Of a stretch of DNA of 64,000 bases, positions 23,878-32,437 are shown in pieces (within the stretch, counting starts at the first letter, position 1; every line of letters begins with the position of its first letter). Position numbers and translations under genes: made by a program. The notes under the pieces were generated by a model. It searched no databases. It was not told the origin of the DNA and saw only the letters and a list, made by a program, of their open reading frames with translations. Source of the stretch: JBBPZA01 sp963728925 (GTDB taxonomy: Bacteria; Actinomycetota; Thermoleophilia; Solirubrobacterales; Solirubrobacteraceae); assembly GCA_963728925.1 (NCBI GenBank), contig CAVSMB010000009.1, positions 75,423-139,422 on the forward strand, read 5' to 3'.

Positions 23878-25668
23878 TCACCGGAACTGGAAGCGTAGGC
23901 GGCGTCCGTTCCACCAGGGGACGTGGATGGTGGGGAGCTTGGCGGTGCGCATGACGGGGCTGTAGGTGCGGGAGTCGAGTTCGGCGATGACCTCGTCGGG
24001 GGTGATGGTGATGTGGCCGGTGGTGGAGAGGAAGCGTCGCCAGATGGTGTCGGGGGTGGCGGTGTGGTAGCCGGTGAGTTGGCGGCGGAGGTGGTCGTAG
24101 GCGGCGGCTGCCCAGACGGTCAGCGTGCAGTCGAAGTCGACGTTGAGCGCGACCGCGGAGGACAGCGAGTCGAGGTGGAAGCTGCGGATCGCTTCGGCGA
24201 GGCGCTGCTCGATCGTCATGCGGGCGGCGTAGCGGTCGATCAGCTTGGCGGGCTTGCGGTCGCGGTCGTTGGTGAGGATCAGGGTGGGGTGCTCGTGGCC
24301 GAGGCCGCGCACGGCGATCTGGCGCAGCGCGACGGGGCAGCCGCGCACCTTGACCTGGTCCTCGTGGATCTCGGGGTGGGCGGAGCGGCCTTTGCGTTGA
24401 AGCGTGACCGTGGTCCAGGCGGAGTCGGGGAGCGCTTCGAGCTCGGCGGTCAGCTTCGGCTTGCGCGCGCGGAGCGTGAGGAAGCGAAGGTCGGCGGCGT
24501 CGAGCTCGGCCAGCCCGGCGCCGGTCGTGACCTTGGAGTCGAACACCAGTAGCTCGGGGGTGTGGCCGGTGGCGGCCTGCCAGCGGTTCACGAACGTGAG
24601 CACCTGGCCTGCCTGGTCGGCCTTCGTGCAGGCGGCGTTGGAGTAGACGAGGTTGTGCGTCTGGCCGTCGTGGACGAAGAAGGTCAGCACCGATTCGGTG
24701 CGCTGCGAGCGGCGGGGCACGTAGTGTTTCTCGAGCGCCACGTCCTCGCCGAAGTGCATGATCGCGTGGAAGTCGAGGTCGAAGTCTTGGCCTTGCGCCT
24801 GGCCGGTGGCGAGCATCGCCCTCCCAAGCGCGGCCTGCAGCGCCTGCGAGTGCTGGCGCTCGAGCCGCCAGGAGTAGCTGCCCAGCGAGCTGGCCTTGGG
24901 CAGCGTCTCGAGTCCCGCGAACGCGGCCAGCGCGACGTCGGTGCAGACGTCGTCGACGTGCGAGACGCGCCGACGCCCGGCCGCCTTGAGCGCCAGCAGC
25001 GACAGCATCGAGCTGATCGCCGGGACCTCGCGCGTGCCCGGCAGGCGTGCGCCGGCGACGGCCGCGGGCAGGTCCAGCGCCACCAGGGCGGGCACCAGCA
25101 ACATCAGCCCGACGTGCGGGGAGCGCTCCGTGAACGGCCGCTCGGGCCAGCGCATCACGCGCACCCGCGGCGGGTGGTCGCGCAGCGGCATCCCCCGCTC
25201 CGACGGCGGCCTGGGCGCCAGGCGCTCGAGCCCCTCCTCCCTGAGCAGCTCCCACACCCCGGTGCGGTTCAGCGGCGTCGGCGAGTCGGCGAGCGCGGCG
25301 GCGATCTCGGTCACCGAGCGGCCCTGGGCGCGCAGCGCGAGCACCCGCTCACGCGCGGCCCGCTTGGCCGGCGCGACCCGCGGACCGGGCCGGCGCTCGA
25401 GGAAGAACTCGCCCAGCTCGGGGCGAAAGTCGCGCACCAGCGCGACCATCGTCGAGGGCGCATACCCGAACCGCTTGGCGACCTCAGCCGCGCTGGCGCC
25501 CTCCACGAAGTACGCGCGCAGCGCCTCATAGCGACGCTGGGCGACCCCCTGCGGCGAGGTGAAGAACCCGGCCAGCGCCCGGCGACGCTCCCCACGACCC
25601 CCACGACCCCACGACTGGTGTGTCTCGCTGAACCCAATATCAGAAACCATAGAGTTGTGTGCGGACAC
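23878..25668 (-). CDS. IS4-superfamily-like DDE transposase with N-terminal HTH domains
   Basis: A 596-residue transposase. The first 150 residues contain two HTH units (VAKRFGYAPSTMVALV and SVTEIAAALADSPTPLNRTG). The RNase-H-like core carries acidic residues in FDLDFHAIMHFG, LLVFDSKVTTGAG and, in the Y-(2)-R-(3)-E-(6)-K-like region, RMTIEQRLAEAIRSF. The exact IS family is not assigned. Start is ATG at 25668 or seven codons later. The frame is intact, so the element may be active. A G+C-rich cytoplasmic gene ends just before it and a GAF-domain gene follows after 330 bases. Confidence 0.88.
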   Translation of the reverse strand: MSAHNSMVSDIGFSETHQSWGRGGRGERRRALAGFFTSPQGVAQRRYEALRAYFVEGASAAEVAKRFGYAPSTMVALVRDFRPELGEFFLERRPGPRVAPAKRAARERVLALRAQGRSVTEIAAALADSPTPLNRTGVWELLREEGLERLAPRPPSERGMPLRDHPPRVRVMRWPERPFTERSPHVGLMLLVPALVALDLPAAVAGARLPGTREVPAISSMLSLLALKAAGRRRVSHVDDVCTDVALAAFAGLETLPKASSLGSYSWRLERQHSQALQAALGRAMLATGQAQGQDFDLDFHAIMHFGEDVALEKHYVPRRSQRTESVLTFFVHDGQTHNLVYSNAACTKADQAGQVLTFVNRWQAATGHTPELLVFDSKVTTGAGLAELDAADLRFLTLRARKPKLTAELEALPDSAWTTVTLQRKGRSAHPEIHEDQVKVRGCPVALRQIAVRGLGHEHPTLILTNDRDRKPAKLIDRYAARMTIEQRLAEAIRSFHLDSLSSAVALNVDFDCTLTVWAAAAYDHLRRQLTGYHTATPDTIWRRFLSTTGHITITPDEVIAELDSRTYSPVMRTAKLPTIHVPWWNGRRLRFQFR

Positions 25669-25792
25669 ATCACGCGATCTGCATCGCCAGGCATGCGCAG
25701 ATAGCCGAAACTACGGGAGCAAGTTGGCCACGCACCACCGTCAGCCCAGCCCCGCCCCGCGAGCACCACTCCTCCACAATCGGCAAGCTCTA

Positions 25793-25808
25793 CAGCGAAA
25801 CGACACCT
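25793..25808 (+). repeat. Right copy of imperfect direct repeat flanking a transposase gene
   Basis: CAGCGAAACGACACCT, 14/16 identical to the copy at 23846-23861. It lies about 125 bases outside the transposase start. The orientation is direct, not inverted, which is unusual for insertion-sequence ends. Confidence 0.5.
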
Positions 25809-25996
25809 AGTCCTGACCGGACCAGACGAAAGAACCCCGTGAAACCCAGCGGTTCCGGCGCAGCACCCACCCCATCAGCGCGGAACCCACGGAGTTTGGG
25901 AGCCGGCGTTAGAGTGTAGGAGCAGTCGAGGCCGTCCGACCGCCGGCCCGCCGCCGGGCCGCGGCTGGTACGTTCGCCTCAGGAGGTTGACCGTTC

Positions 25997-26548
25997 ATGC
26001 CCTACGTCCGCTGTGACGCCTGCGGCGTCGCGAGCTTCGCTCCCCGCAGTCGCCTCGAGCCGCCGTCTTGCCCGAGCTGCGACACCCCGCTGCTCGAGGC
26101 CTTCACGGGGACCCCCGACCCGGCGTCTTCGTGGCCCCGGATCGACGCGCTGCTCGGTCTGGCCCGTGCCGTGCTCTCCGTCGACGCGGCTCTGCTGAGC
26201 GAGGTCGCCGACGGGCGCGAGACCGCCGTCCGGACGGCCGGGCGCTGGCCGGTCGACCTCGACGGCGCCTCGATCCGGCTCGAGGACACCTATTGCCAGC
26301 GCACGCTCGAAGGGCGTATCGGCAACCTCGTCCCCGACGCGGCCGCCGATCCGGAGGTCGCCAACCTCACCACGACCGCCGAGCTCGGCATCGGGGCATG
26401 GCTCGGGGTGCCGATCCAGCCGTCGGACACGAGCCTCTACATCCTCTGCTGCCTGGCGCGCGAGGCGAGGCCCGACCTCACCGAGCGCGACGTCCGCGTG
26501 CTCTCGGGCATCGCGCAGTCGATGTCGGTGGTGCTGGAGGGGCCCTGA
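25997..26548 (+). CDS. Zinc-ribbon plus GAF-domain protein
   Basis: A 183-residue protein. The first 35 residues form a zinc ribbon (RCDACG and SCPSCDTP). Residues about 45-180 are a GAF-like sensor domain (LEDTYCQRTLEGRIGNLVPD, IGAWLGVPI, LSGIAQSMSVVLE). It would sense a small ligand or light in the cytoplasm, with no output domain attached. The ATG at 25997 has a strong AGGAGG Shine-Dalgarno at 25981-25986. Confidence 0.85.
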   Translation: MPYVRCDACGVASFAPRSRLEPPSCPSCDTPLLEAFTGTPDPASSWPRIDALLGLARAVLSVDAALLSEVADGRETAVRTAGRWPVDLDGASIRLEDTYCQRTLEGRIGNLVPDAAADPEVANLTTTAELGIGAWLGVPIQPSDTSLYILCCLAREARPDLTERDVRVLSGIAQSMSVVLEGP

Positions 26549-26617
26549 CGCCTCAAGTGCTGCGCGGCCGGCGATGAGCCCCGCCCGAGGCGGGCGGAGC
26601 TCACCGCGCTCGACGGC

Positions 26618-26995
26618 TCACCGTCTGCGCTTGGCGGAGCGCGGCACGGCGACGCGGCTGATATGCCACTTCGTGCCCGTCGCGCGCCACTTGGTGCCCG
26701 TCCAGTGCACGGTCACGCTGGCGACCACCTCATCGACCAGGTGCCAATCGCCGTCCTCGCCGCAGATCCACCGCTGGCTCAAGCCGCTCTTGCGACCGCC
26801 CTTGATCTCGAAGATCACGACGGTCTTGTACTCGCCGGGCTTGGCCTTGGTCCCGTCCGGCAGCGCGCAGCCGACCGCGCCGCCGGTGTTGGGCTCCGCC
26901 TGCGCGGCGTGCACCCCGGGCCCGGCGAAGGCGAGGGCCAGGAACGCCAGCGCAGTCGCCCCCGCCCGACGGGCCGTGACGTGATCGCGGGTCAT
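26618..26995 (-). CDS. Small secreted protein, Cys-pair type (copy 1)
   Basis: A 125-residue exported protein. Residues 1-32 are a signal peptide (basic start, LAFLALAFAGPGVHA). The mature domain has a conserved layout: GCALPDGTKAKPGEYKTVVIF, then WICGEDGDWHLV, then a basic tail. The cysteine pair and the CGEDGxW motif are shared with the next gene. The stop lies ahead of a short gap; the start ATG overlaps the stop of the next upstream gene as ATGA. Function unknown. Confidence 0.7.
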   Translation of the reverse strand: MTRDHVTARRAGATALAFLALAFAGPGVHAAQAEPNTGGAVGCALPDGTKAKPGEYKTVVIFEIKGGRKSGLSQRWICGEDGDWHLVDEVVASVTVHWTGTKWRATGTKWHISRVAVPRSAKRRR

Positions 26996-27360
26996 CGCGT
27001 CCTCGCTCTCTTCGCCGTCCTGCGGATGACGGTCGTCTGCACCGTCTTGACGTGTCCACCGGCGACGCGGAGCTGGGCGACCTCATGCCATTCCCCGTCC
27101 TCGCCGCAGATCAGCTTCTTGCGCGTGTGGCTGACCTCCTGACCCTGGTTGTTGTAGACGATGGTGACGACGACCATGTAGTCGCCCGGCCGCACCTGCT
27201 CACCGTTCAGCCGTGAGCAGGTCTTTCCCGAGCTCGTGTTGGGCGTGGCGGTGGCCGGATGCACCGTCGGCCCCGCGAGGCCGCCGACGGCGAGGGCAAG
27301 GCTCGCAGCGGCGCCGGCGCCAACGAGACGGCGACGAGCGGACGTGTGTCGCGCGCTCAT
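26992..27360 (-). CDS. Small secreted protein, Cys-pair type (copy 2)
   Basis: A 122-residue exported protein, paralogous to the gene it overlaps. It has an RR-containing signal peptide (SARRRLVGAGAAASLALAV), then CSRLNGEQVRPGDYMVVVTI, KLICGEDGEWHEV and a basic C-terminus. The ATG at 27358-27360 was chosen over a longer frame because it places the signal peptide at the N-terminus. The ATGA overlap with copy 1 shows they are co-translated. Confidence 0.7.
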   Translation of the reverse strand: MSARHTSARRRLVGAGAAASLALAVGGLAGPTVHPATATPNTSSGKTCSRLNGEQVRPGDYMVVVTIVYNNQGQEVSHTRKKLICGEDGEWHEVAQLRVAGGHVKTVQTTVIRRTAKRARTR

Positions 27361-27392
27361 CGCAGGATCCCCGTCGTGACCGTCGCCTGGGT

Positions 27393-27629
27393 TCAGGACC
27401 CGTTGGCCCTGAGCTTGACCACCTTCACCCACTTGCCGTGGATGTCGCAGACGTACTTCGTGCCCTTGACGACCTTGATCTGCCCCGGTCGGCATTTCGA
27501 ACCGCCCTGGATCGGCAGCGCGTGCGCGCCCGGAGGCGTCACCGCCCCCGGCGCCAGCGCGAGGCCGACCGCGGCAGCCGCGGCGACCAGGGTGCGGCGG
27601 CGTGGGGCGACCAGCGTTGCGCCCTTCAT
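27393..27629 (-). CDS. Small secreted protein, Cys-pair type (copy 3, short)
   Basis: A 78-residue exported protein with the same plan in shorter form. A signal peptide rich in Ala (RRRTLVAAAAAVGLALAPG) is followed by KCRPGQIKVVKGTKYVCD and HGKWVKVV. The cysteine pair and the GxW element align with the two downstream paralogues, while the CGED motif is reduced. ATG at 27627-27629. First gene of the three-gene cluster. Confidence 0.65.
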   Translation of the reverse strand: MKGATLVAPRRRTLVAAAAAVGLALAPGAVTPPGAHALPIQGGSKCRPGQIKVVKGTKYVCDIHGKWVKVVKLRANGS

Positions 27630-27771
27630 GTTCCGGCCCTCCTGTCGTGGTTCACAGTCGGGCCATCGTCATCGCGCGGGCCGGGCGCGTCTGTCAGCGC
27701 GATGACGGTCAGAACGTCACGCCCGTCACTCGGTCCGCCGAGCGGCGCGGCCGGGCCATCGGGTCTCGACA

Positions 27772-27824
27772 GGGTGAGCGAGGGGACTCGAACCCCCGAC
27801 CGCCGGGACCACAACCCGAGCGCC
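27772..27824 (-). pseudogene. 3' part of a tRNA-His (GTG), integration-site remnant
   Basis: Reading leftwards the sequence gives an anticodon arm with loop TTGTGGT (anticodon GTG), a variable region, a perfect T arm (GGGGGTTCGAGTCCCC) and the acceptor 3' strand GCTCACC with discriminator C, the tRNA-His pattern. The 5' acceptor strand and D arm are missing; upstream DNA is unrelated. A tyrosine-recombinase fragment lies 60 bases away, so this is best read as an att site left by integration. Confidence 0.75.
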
Positions 27825-27883
27825 TTGGCGTGTCTCAGGTCTGCTGTCCGCTATTTGCGGGCGTTCATGCGCCTGAGCGTGTC

Positions 27884-28162
27884 TCAGTTTCGCTCAATTT
27901 GTACCCCGATTTGTACCCTCGGCTCGAGCGCTGTTGACGCGAAAGCGTTATTGACGAGCTCGACCTCGCGCTCGGACGGCGCGTAGTGGGCGTAGATCTG
28001 GGTCGTCTTGCTGTCCTCGTGACCGAGCCACTCCTGGATGGTTCGCAAGGGCACGCCGGCGGCCGCCATCCGAGTCGCGAACGTATGTCGAAGGTCATGG
28101 AAGCGCACGGGCCTGACGGCCGCCGACCGGCAGGCGCTCTTGAACCGCTTGGTGACCTCGAT
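27884..28162 (-). pseudogene. Tyrosine recombinase, C-terminal fragment
   Basis: The frame is open from 28162 to its stop at 27884 and encodes only the catalytic end of a phage-type integrase: HDLRHTFATRMAAAGVPL (His and Arg), WLGHEDSKTTQIYAHYAP (His and nucleophilic Tyr). A TAG stands at 28163-28165 and everything N-terminal is lost. A GTG at 28108 is the first possible start and cannot give an active enzyme. It lies next to the tRNA-His fragment, as expected for an integrated element. Confidence 0.8.
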
Positions 28163-28434
28163 CTACGTTCACCCGCCCGACAGCGAGGGACCGATTCTCG
28201 GCTTCGCCGGCCAGCACTCTCACCGACGCGCTCCGAGAAGCCGGACTGTCCGGCGATGACGCCGGCGAAACACTCGGCCGCGCTGGCGTATGAGGCCCCA
28301 GTGCGGCCCAGCGCTCGGACCCGCCGCCAGCAAACGAAAGCCGCCTCGACGCCCGCCCTCCAACGAGCAATAGACGACACTGCTTTGCGGCTGGTGACAC
28401 CAACCCGAGGTCTCGGCCGACAAGCCGCCGGACC
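28163..28434. other. Scar between two recombinase/transposase fragments
   Basis: About 270 bases joining the integrase fragment to the transposase fragment. Both strands are open for long stretches, but no frame shows a recognisable protein. It is probably rearranged remnant DNA. Confidence 0.4.
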
Positions 28435-28719
28435 TCGGTAGCCGCAGGTGCAGCGAGTCGGAGACCTCCCTGACCAGCGTCTCGTAGCCCAGCCCGTGCG
28501 CTGCTTGACCACCATCAACCGCACGAACGTCGCCACACCGATCGACGGCCGGCCCCGACCACGCGCCGACACCTCCCACGCCCGCGCGATCGGCACCACC
28601 AGCGCCGGATCGGACAGCACCCGATCCAACTGGGCCAGGTCCTCCGGCAGCTACCGCGCCTCCACCGGCAAGACCTCCTCCCACAACGACTCCACCTGCC
28701 CGCCTCGCAACGTGAGCAT
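28435..28719 (-). pseudogene. Transposase N-terminal fragment (IS1182/ISNCY-like)
   Basis: Starting at ATG 28719 the translation reads MLTLRGGQVESLWEEVLPVE, then PEDLAQLDRVLSDPALVVP, RGRPSIGVATFVRLMVVKQR and, in another frame, GYETLVREVSDSLHLR. This is the N-terminus of a large transposase family whose exact name I cannot fix. The gene is dead. A TAG at 28651-28653 replaces the expected Glu codon, a one-base deletion near 28480 shifts the frame, and the catalytic domain is absent. Confidence 0.7.
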
Positions 28720-28845
28720 CGCACCTCCACCTGGTCAGAAGACCTCTCATGAGCAGGCCAAATCGTCTTAACACAGCGGACAGACCACCGTCGTTCTGAC
28801 CGACCGTGATGCCACCCTCAGCGGCAATCGACAACAGGAGGAGCG

Positions 28846-29385
28846 ATGCCCAGACCCGGACGCAACGAGCCCTGCCCCTGTGGCTCAGGCCACAAGGTCA
28901 AGCACTGCTGCGGAGTGCACCGCGGTCCCAGCCAAGACCAGCTCGCGCGCGCTCACGTCGCGTTGCTCGCGCGCGAGGCCGCCCCCGACATCGCCGGTCT
29001 CTCTGAAAACGCCCTGCACCATCTCTGGGAAGACCTCCTGGACCTGCCGGCCACCGACCTCTCGCTGCTCGTCACGCTGCCCAAGCTCATCGGCCCCGAC
29101 CTCCAGCGCCTGCGCGAATCCATCGCCGACGACGACCCCGACTGGGGCTGGGACGCCCTCACCACCGTCGCAGCACAGATCGACACGCCCCAACAGCGAG
29201 CACAGCTCGCCGACGCGCTCGTCCACCTACGCGATCAACACCGCATCAACCGCCGACAAGCAGCCGCGGCGATCCTCGACCTCGACAGCCGATCCACCCG
29301 CTTCATCGGCGCCAGCCTGCTCGAAGCCGTCGCCCTCTCAGTCGGCGCCAGCCACACACCCGGCGGCCTACAGATCGCCGCCTAA
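28846..29385 (+). CDS. SEC-C zinc-motif protein
   Basis: A 179-residue protein whose first 25 residues are a SEC-C motif (PGRNEPCPCGSGHKVKHCCG), a zinc-binding segment also found at the SecA C-terminus. The rest is helical and of unknown function (LWEDLLDLPATDLSLLVTLP, DDDPDWGWDALTTVAAQID). A strong AGGAGGAG Shine-Dalgarno precedes the ATG at 28846. It lies directly behind the transposase fragment, so it is probably carried by the island. Confidence 0.8.
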   Translation: MPRPGRNEPCPCGSGHKVKHCCGVHRGPSQDQLARAHVALLAREAAPDIAGLSENALHHLWEDLLDLPATDLSLLVTLPKLIGPDLQRLRESIADDDPDWGWDALTTVAAQIDTPQQRAQLADALVHLRDQHRINRRQAAAAILDLDSRSTRFIGASLLEAVALSVGASHTPGGLQIAA

Positions 29386-29576
29386 CCTCACGCGCGGCTC
29401 CCTGCCGCTCATACCAGGCCACCCGCATGCAGCCAGTATCCCCGGCTCGGCGCCCTCCCCTTATCGCACTCGACGATCCGCTTGCGGCACGGCACGGCTC
29501 GAGTCGATCGGCGGCGCGTGCTGTCCTTCCGACAAGATGCACGTCCACTCGTAGCCACGCTGCATAGGAGGTCCGC

Positions 29577-29771
29577 GTGATCTTCCGTCTCGAGCTCGGC
29601 TTCAGCGCCCAGCAGGACCACCAGGTCGACGAGAGCGACCGCTTCGTCGTGGTGCTTCCCGCGCCCGGCGGAGCCGGCCCCACGTTGCGCGAGCTGCTGC
29701 GCGCGGCCGCTGCGCGTTTCCTCGCTCCGGCGCGCGCCTTCGTGCAGCGCGGTTCGCTCGACGATGGGTAG
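29577..29771 (+). CDS. 64-residue hypothetical protein
   Basis: Starts with GTG at 29577 behind a perfect AGGAGG (29566-29571). The sequence begins with a beta-strand-like FRLELGF and has an acidic segment QVDESDRFVVVLPAP, then a helix (TLRELLRAAAARFLAPA). Its stop overlaps the start of the hydrolase gene by eight bases, which indicates co-translation. Function unknown; the linkage to the PHA genes is the only hint. Confidence 0.6.
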   Translation: MIFRLELGFSAQQDHQVDESDRFVVVLPAPGGAGPTLRELLRAAAARFLAPARAFVQRGSLDDG

Positions 29772-30609
29772 CGATGCGGAGTGGAATCCGGCATTCGTCA
29801 GCGCGGCCGGCCTTCGCTTGCGCGTCGGGCGCCACGGTGCGGGACGCCCGTTGCTGCTGATCACCGGCATCGGCGCGCATCTGGACATGTGGGGGCCGTT
29901 CGCGCGGCTGGCCGGGGAACGCGAGCTGATCGCGTTCGACGCGCCCGGCGCCGGGCTGTCGCAACGGCCCCGCTTTCCGCTGCGGATGCGTGGCCTTGCC
30001 GACGTCGTCCGCGCGCTGCTGGACGCGCTGGGGCTCGACCGCGTCGACGTGCTCGGCTACTCGTTCGGCGGTGCTCTCGTGCAGGAGCTCGCGCGGCGCG
30101 CTCCGGAGCGTGTCCGCCGGCTCGTGCTGTGCGCGACCGCGCCCGGCCTCGGCGGGAGCCCGCCGCGGCCCCTCGCTGCGCTCATGCTCGCCACGCCCGC
30201 GCGCTACTACCACCCGCGGCTGCTCGCGCTCACCGTCCCGCACATCGCCGGCGGCCGAACCGCCCGCGACCGGAGCGTGGTCGCCCAGCAGGCGGCCGCG
30301 CGGCTGCACCGGCCGCCCGGACCGCTCGGCTACGCCTACCAGCTCTACGCGGTCGCGGGGTGGTCGAGCCTGCCCTGGCTGCACCGCGTGCCGCACCGGA
30401 CCCTGATCGTGGCCGGCGACCAGGATCCCAGCGTTCCGCTGCGCAACGCCCGCCTGCTCGCCGCGCGCCTGCCCGACGCCCGCCTGCATGTGGTCAAGGA
30501 CGGCGGGCACCTCTTCCTCCTCGACGAGCCGCAGAACGTCGTCGGTCCGATCCGCGCGTTCCTCGACGAGGACGGACCCGCCCGGCAGTCAAGCGGGCCG
30601 CGCCTGTGA
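29764..30609 (+). CDS. PHA depolymerase-like alpha/beta hydrolase
   Basis: A 281-residue alpha/beta hydrolase. It has LLLITGIGAHLDMWGPF, AFDAPGAGLSQ, the nucleophile elbow GYSFGGA (Ser near residue 100), an acid in VAGDQDPSVP and a catalytic His in DGGHLFLLD. The GIGAxLxxWxPF block and overall length match intracellular medium-chain-length polyhydroxyalkanoate depolymerases (PhaZ type), and the next gene is a PHA synthase. Substrate assignment rests on both points and is fairly good, not certain. Confidence 0.8.
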   Translation: MGSDAEWNPAFVSAAGLRLRVGRHGAGRPLLLITGIGAHLDMWGPFARLAGERELIAFDAPGAGLSQRPRFPLRMRGLADVVRALLDALGLDRVDVLGYSFGGALVQELARRAPERVRRLVLCATAPGLGGSPPRPLAALMLATPARYYHPRLLALTVPHIAGGRTARDRSVVAQQAAARLHRPPGPLGYAYQLYAVAGWSSLPWLHRVPHRTLIVAGDQDPSVPLRNARLLAARLPDARLHVVKDGGHLFLLDEPQNVVGPIRAFLDEDGPARQSSGPRL

Positions 30610-30724
30610 TCAACTCACAACCCGAGGGCGGGAAGTTCAAGACCGAAGCAGGATGACTTCGTGGCCGCGACCCGCGAGAGTCTGGTGCTGAGTGGCACCG
30701 GGTGAGAGTGTGGGTGATGAGCAG

Positions 30725-32425
30725 ATGACGAAGTCCTCCGGCAACAGCAGCCCACGGGGCAGCTCCGAGGCGGCCAATAACGCGCTGGACGTGATGCTCA
30801 CCGACGTCGCGGGCAAAGGACGCTCGCGCTTCGTCCGTCCCGGAGCCGCCGTGGGGGTCGCCGCGAGCCTCGCGCGCAGGCCCGATCGCGCGGCGCGTCG
30901 GGTCGGTGGTCTGGGCGTCGAGCTGGCCCGGGTCGCGAGCGGGCGCTCGGAGGTTCGCCCGGCCAAGCTCGACCGGCGCTTCGCCGACCCGGCGTGGGAA
31001 TCCAGCTGGCTGTTTCGGCGGCTGCTGCAGACGCACGTGGCCGTGGGCGAGGCGGTGGACGGCCTGATCTCCGACGCCGAGCTCGACTGGCGCCACGAGC
31101 GCCAGGCCCGCTTCACCGCGGGCAACGTCCTCGACGCGCTCGCTCCGAGCAACTTCCCGTGGTCGAACCCGAGCGTGATCAAGGAGAGCGTCGACCAGGG
31201 GGGCGCCAACCTCGTCAAGGGGGCCCGTCGCTTCGCGCGCGACTTCCCGCGTCTTCCCTCCACCGTCGACACCACCAAGTTCTCGGTCGGCGAGAACCTC
31301 GCGCTCACCCCGGGCTCGGTCGTGCTGCGCACCGACGTGTTCGAGCTGATCCAGTACGCGCCGCAGACCGAGCAGGTCCGCGAGGTGCCGCTGCTGTTCG
31401 CGCCACCGACGATCAACAAGTACTACGTGCTCGACCTCGCCCCCGACCGCAGCATGGTCGAATGGCTCGTCAACCAGGGCCAGCAGGTCTTCATGATCTC
31501 CTGGCGCAACCCCGACGCCGAACAGGGCCACTTCGACCTCGACACCTACGCCCAGGCCGTGCTCGAGGCGCGCGACGCCGTCGCGGCGATCACCCGCCAG
31601 CCGGCCGTCCACCTCACCGGAGCGTGCTCGGGCGGGATCATCAGCGCCGGCGTGCTCGGCCACCTCGCCGCCGAGGGCCGCCTGGGCGAGATCGCGACCC
31701 TGGGCCTGTTCGTGTCCGCGCTGGACAACGAGCGGGCCGGCACCGCCTCGGCGCTCACCGGCCGCGAGGTCGCGGCCGCGGCGATCGCGGACTCGTCGCG
31801 CCGCGGCTACCTCGACGGGCAGGCGCTCGCCGGCGTCTTCACGTGGCTGCGGCCCAACGACCTGGTCTGGAACTACGTCGTCAACAACTACCTGCTGGGC
31901 AAGGCGCCCCCTGCCTACGACATCCTGTTCTGGAACCAGGACACCGTCCGGCTCGCCGCCGGCCTGCACCGCGACTTCATCCACCTTTCGCTGGAGAACT
32001 CCATCACGCGCGCCGGAGCGCTGCAGGTGCTCGGCAGCGGCGTCGACCTGCGCGCCGTCGATCTGGACAGCTACATCGTCGCGGGGCTCACCGACCACAT
32101 CATCCCGTGGGAGAACGCCTACAGCAGCACCCAGCTGCTCGGCGGCGCGCCGCGGTTCATTCTCTCCACCAGCGGCCACATCCAGGCGCTGGTCAACCCG
32201 CCGGCCGCGGACAGCCGCTCCAGCTACCAGGTCGCCGACGAGCACCCGGCCACGCCCGAGGCATGGGCAGAGCGCGCCGCCACGCGGCCGGGCAGCTGGT
32301 GGGCCGACTACGACGAGTGGCTCGCAACGCGCTCCGGCGAGCTCAAGCGCGCCCCCAAGCGCCTCGGCGGCGGCTCCTACAAGGCACTGTCCAAGGCGCC
32401 CGGAAGCTACGTGCACGCCAGCTGA
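30725..32425 (+). CDS. phaC: Polyhydroxyalkanoate synthase (PhaC-like)
   Basis: A 566-residue synthase polymerising hydroxyacyl-CoA into PHA storage granules. The N-terminal domain has WESSWLFRRLLQTHV and FPWSNPSVIKES, a typical class I/II PhaC block. The catalytic core has PLLFAPPTINKYYVLDL, a modified lipase box with the nucleophilic Cys in GACSGG, the Asp in GLTDHIIPW and His in STSGHIQ. ATG at 30725 was preferred over an upstream GTG at 30692 because a GGTGA sits at proper spacing. No phaA or phaB is visible, so monomers must come from elsewhere. Confidence 0.93.
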   Translation: MTKSSGNSSPRGSSEAANNALDVMLTDVAGKGRSRFVRPGAAVGVAASLARRPDRAARRVGGLGVELARVASGRSEVRPAKLDRRFADPAWESSWLFRRLLQTHVAVGEAVDGLISDAELDWRHERQARFTAGNVLDALAPSNFPWSNPSVIKESVDQGGANLVKGARRFARDFPRLPSTVDTTKFSVGENLALTPGSVVLRTDVFELIQYAPQTEQVREVPLLFAPPTINKYYVLDLAPDRSMVEWLVNQGQQVFMISWRNPDAEQGHFDLDTYAQAVLEARDAVAAITRQPAVHLTGACSGGIISAGVLGHLAAEGRLGEIATLGLFVSALDNERAGTASALTGREVAAAAIADSSRRGYLDGQALAGVFTWLRPNDLVWNYVVNNYLLGKAPPAYDILFWNQDTVRLAAGLHRDFIHLSLENSITRAGALQVLGSGVDLRAVDLDSYIVAGLTDHIIPWENAYSSTQLLGGAPRFILSTSGHIQALVNPPAADSRSSYQVADEHPATPEAWAERAATRPGSWWADYDEWLATRSGELKRAPKRLGGGSYKALSKAPGSYVHAS

Positions 32426-32437
32426 GAGGAGAAACCG

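Noticed and set aside
23846..25808. Treating the CAGCGAA...GACACCT copies as a simple target-site duplication
   Set aside because: They differ at two positions and are longer than normal duplications, and the right copy is far from the gene.
28110..28259. Plus-strand ADRQALLNRLVTSIYVHPPD, resembling a serine-recombinase C-terminus
   Set aside because: Part of it lies opposite the clearly recognisable tyrosine-recombinase fragment, and no other serine-recombinase motif is present.
29433..29567. A 34-codon minus-strand frame starting QRGYEWTCILSEG
   Set aside because: No Shine-Dalgarno and no neighbour context; equally explained by chance in an intergenic gap.
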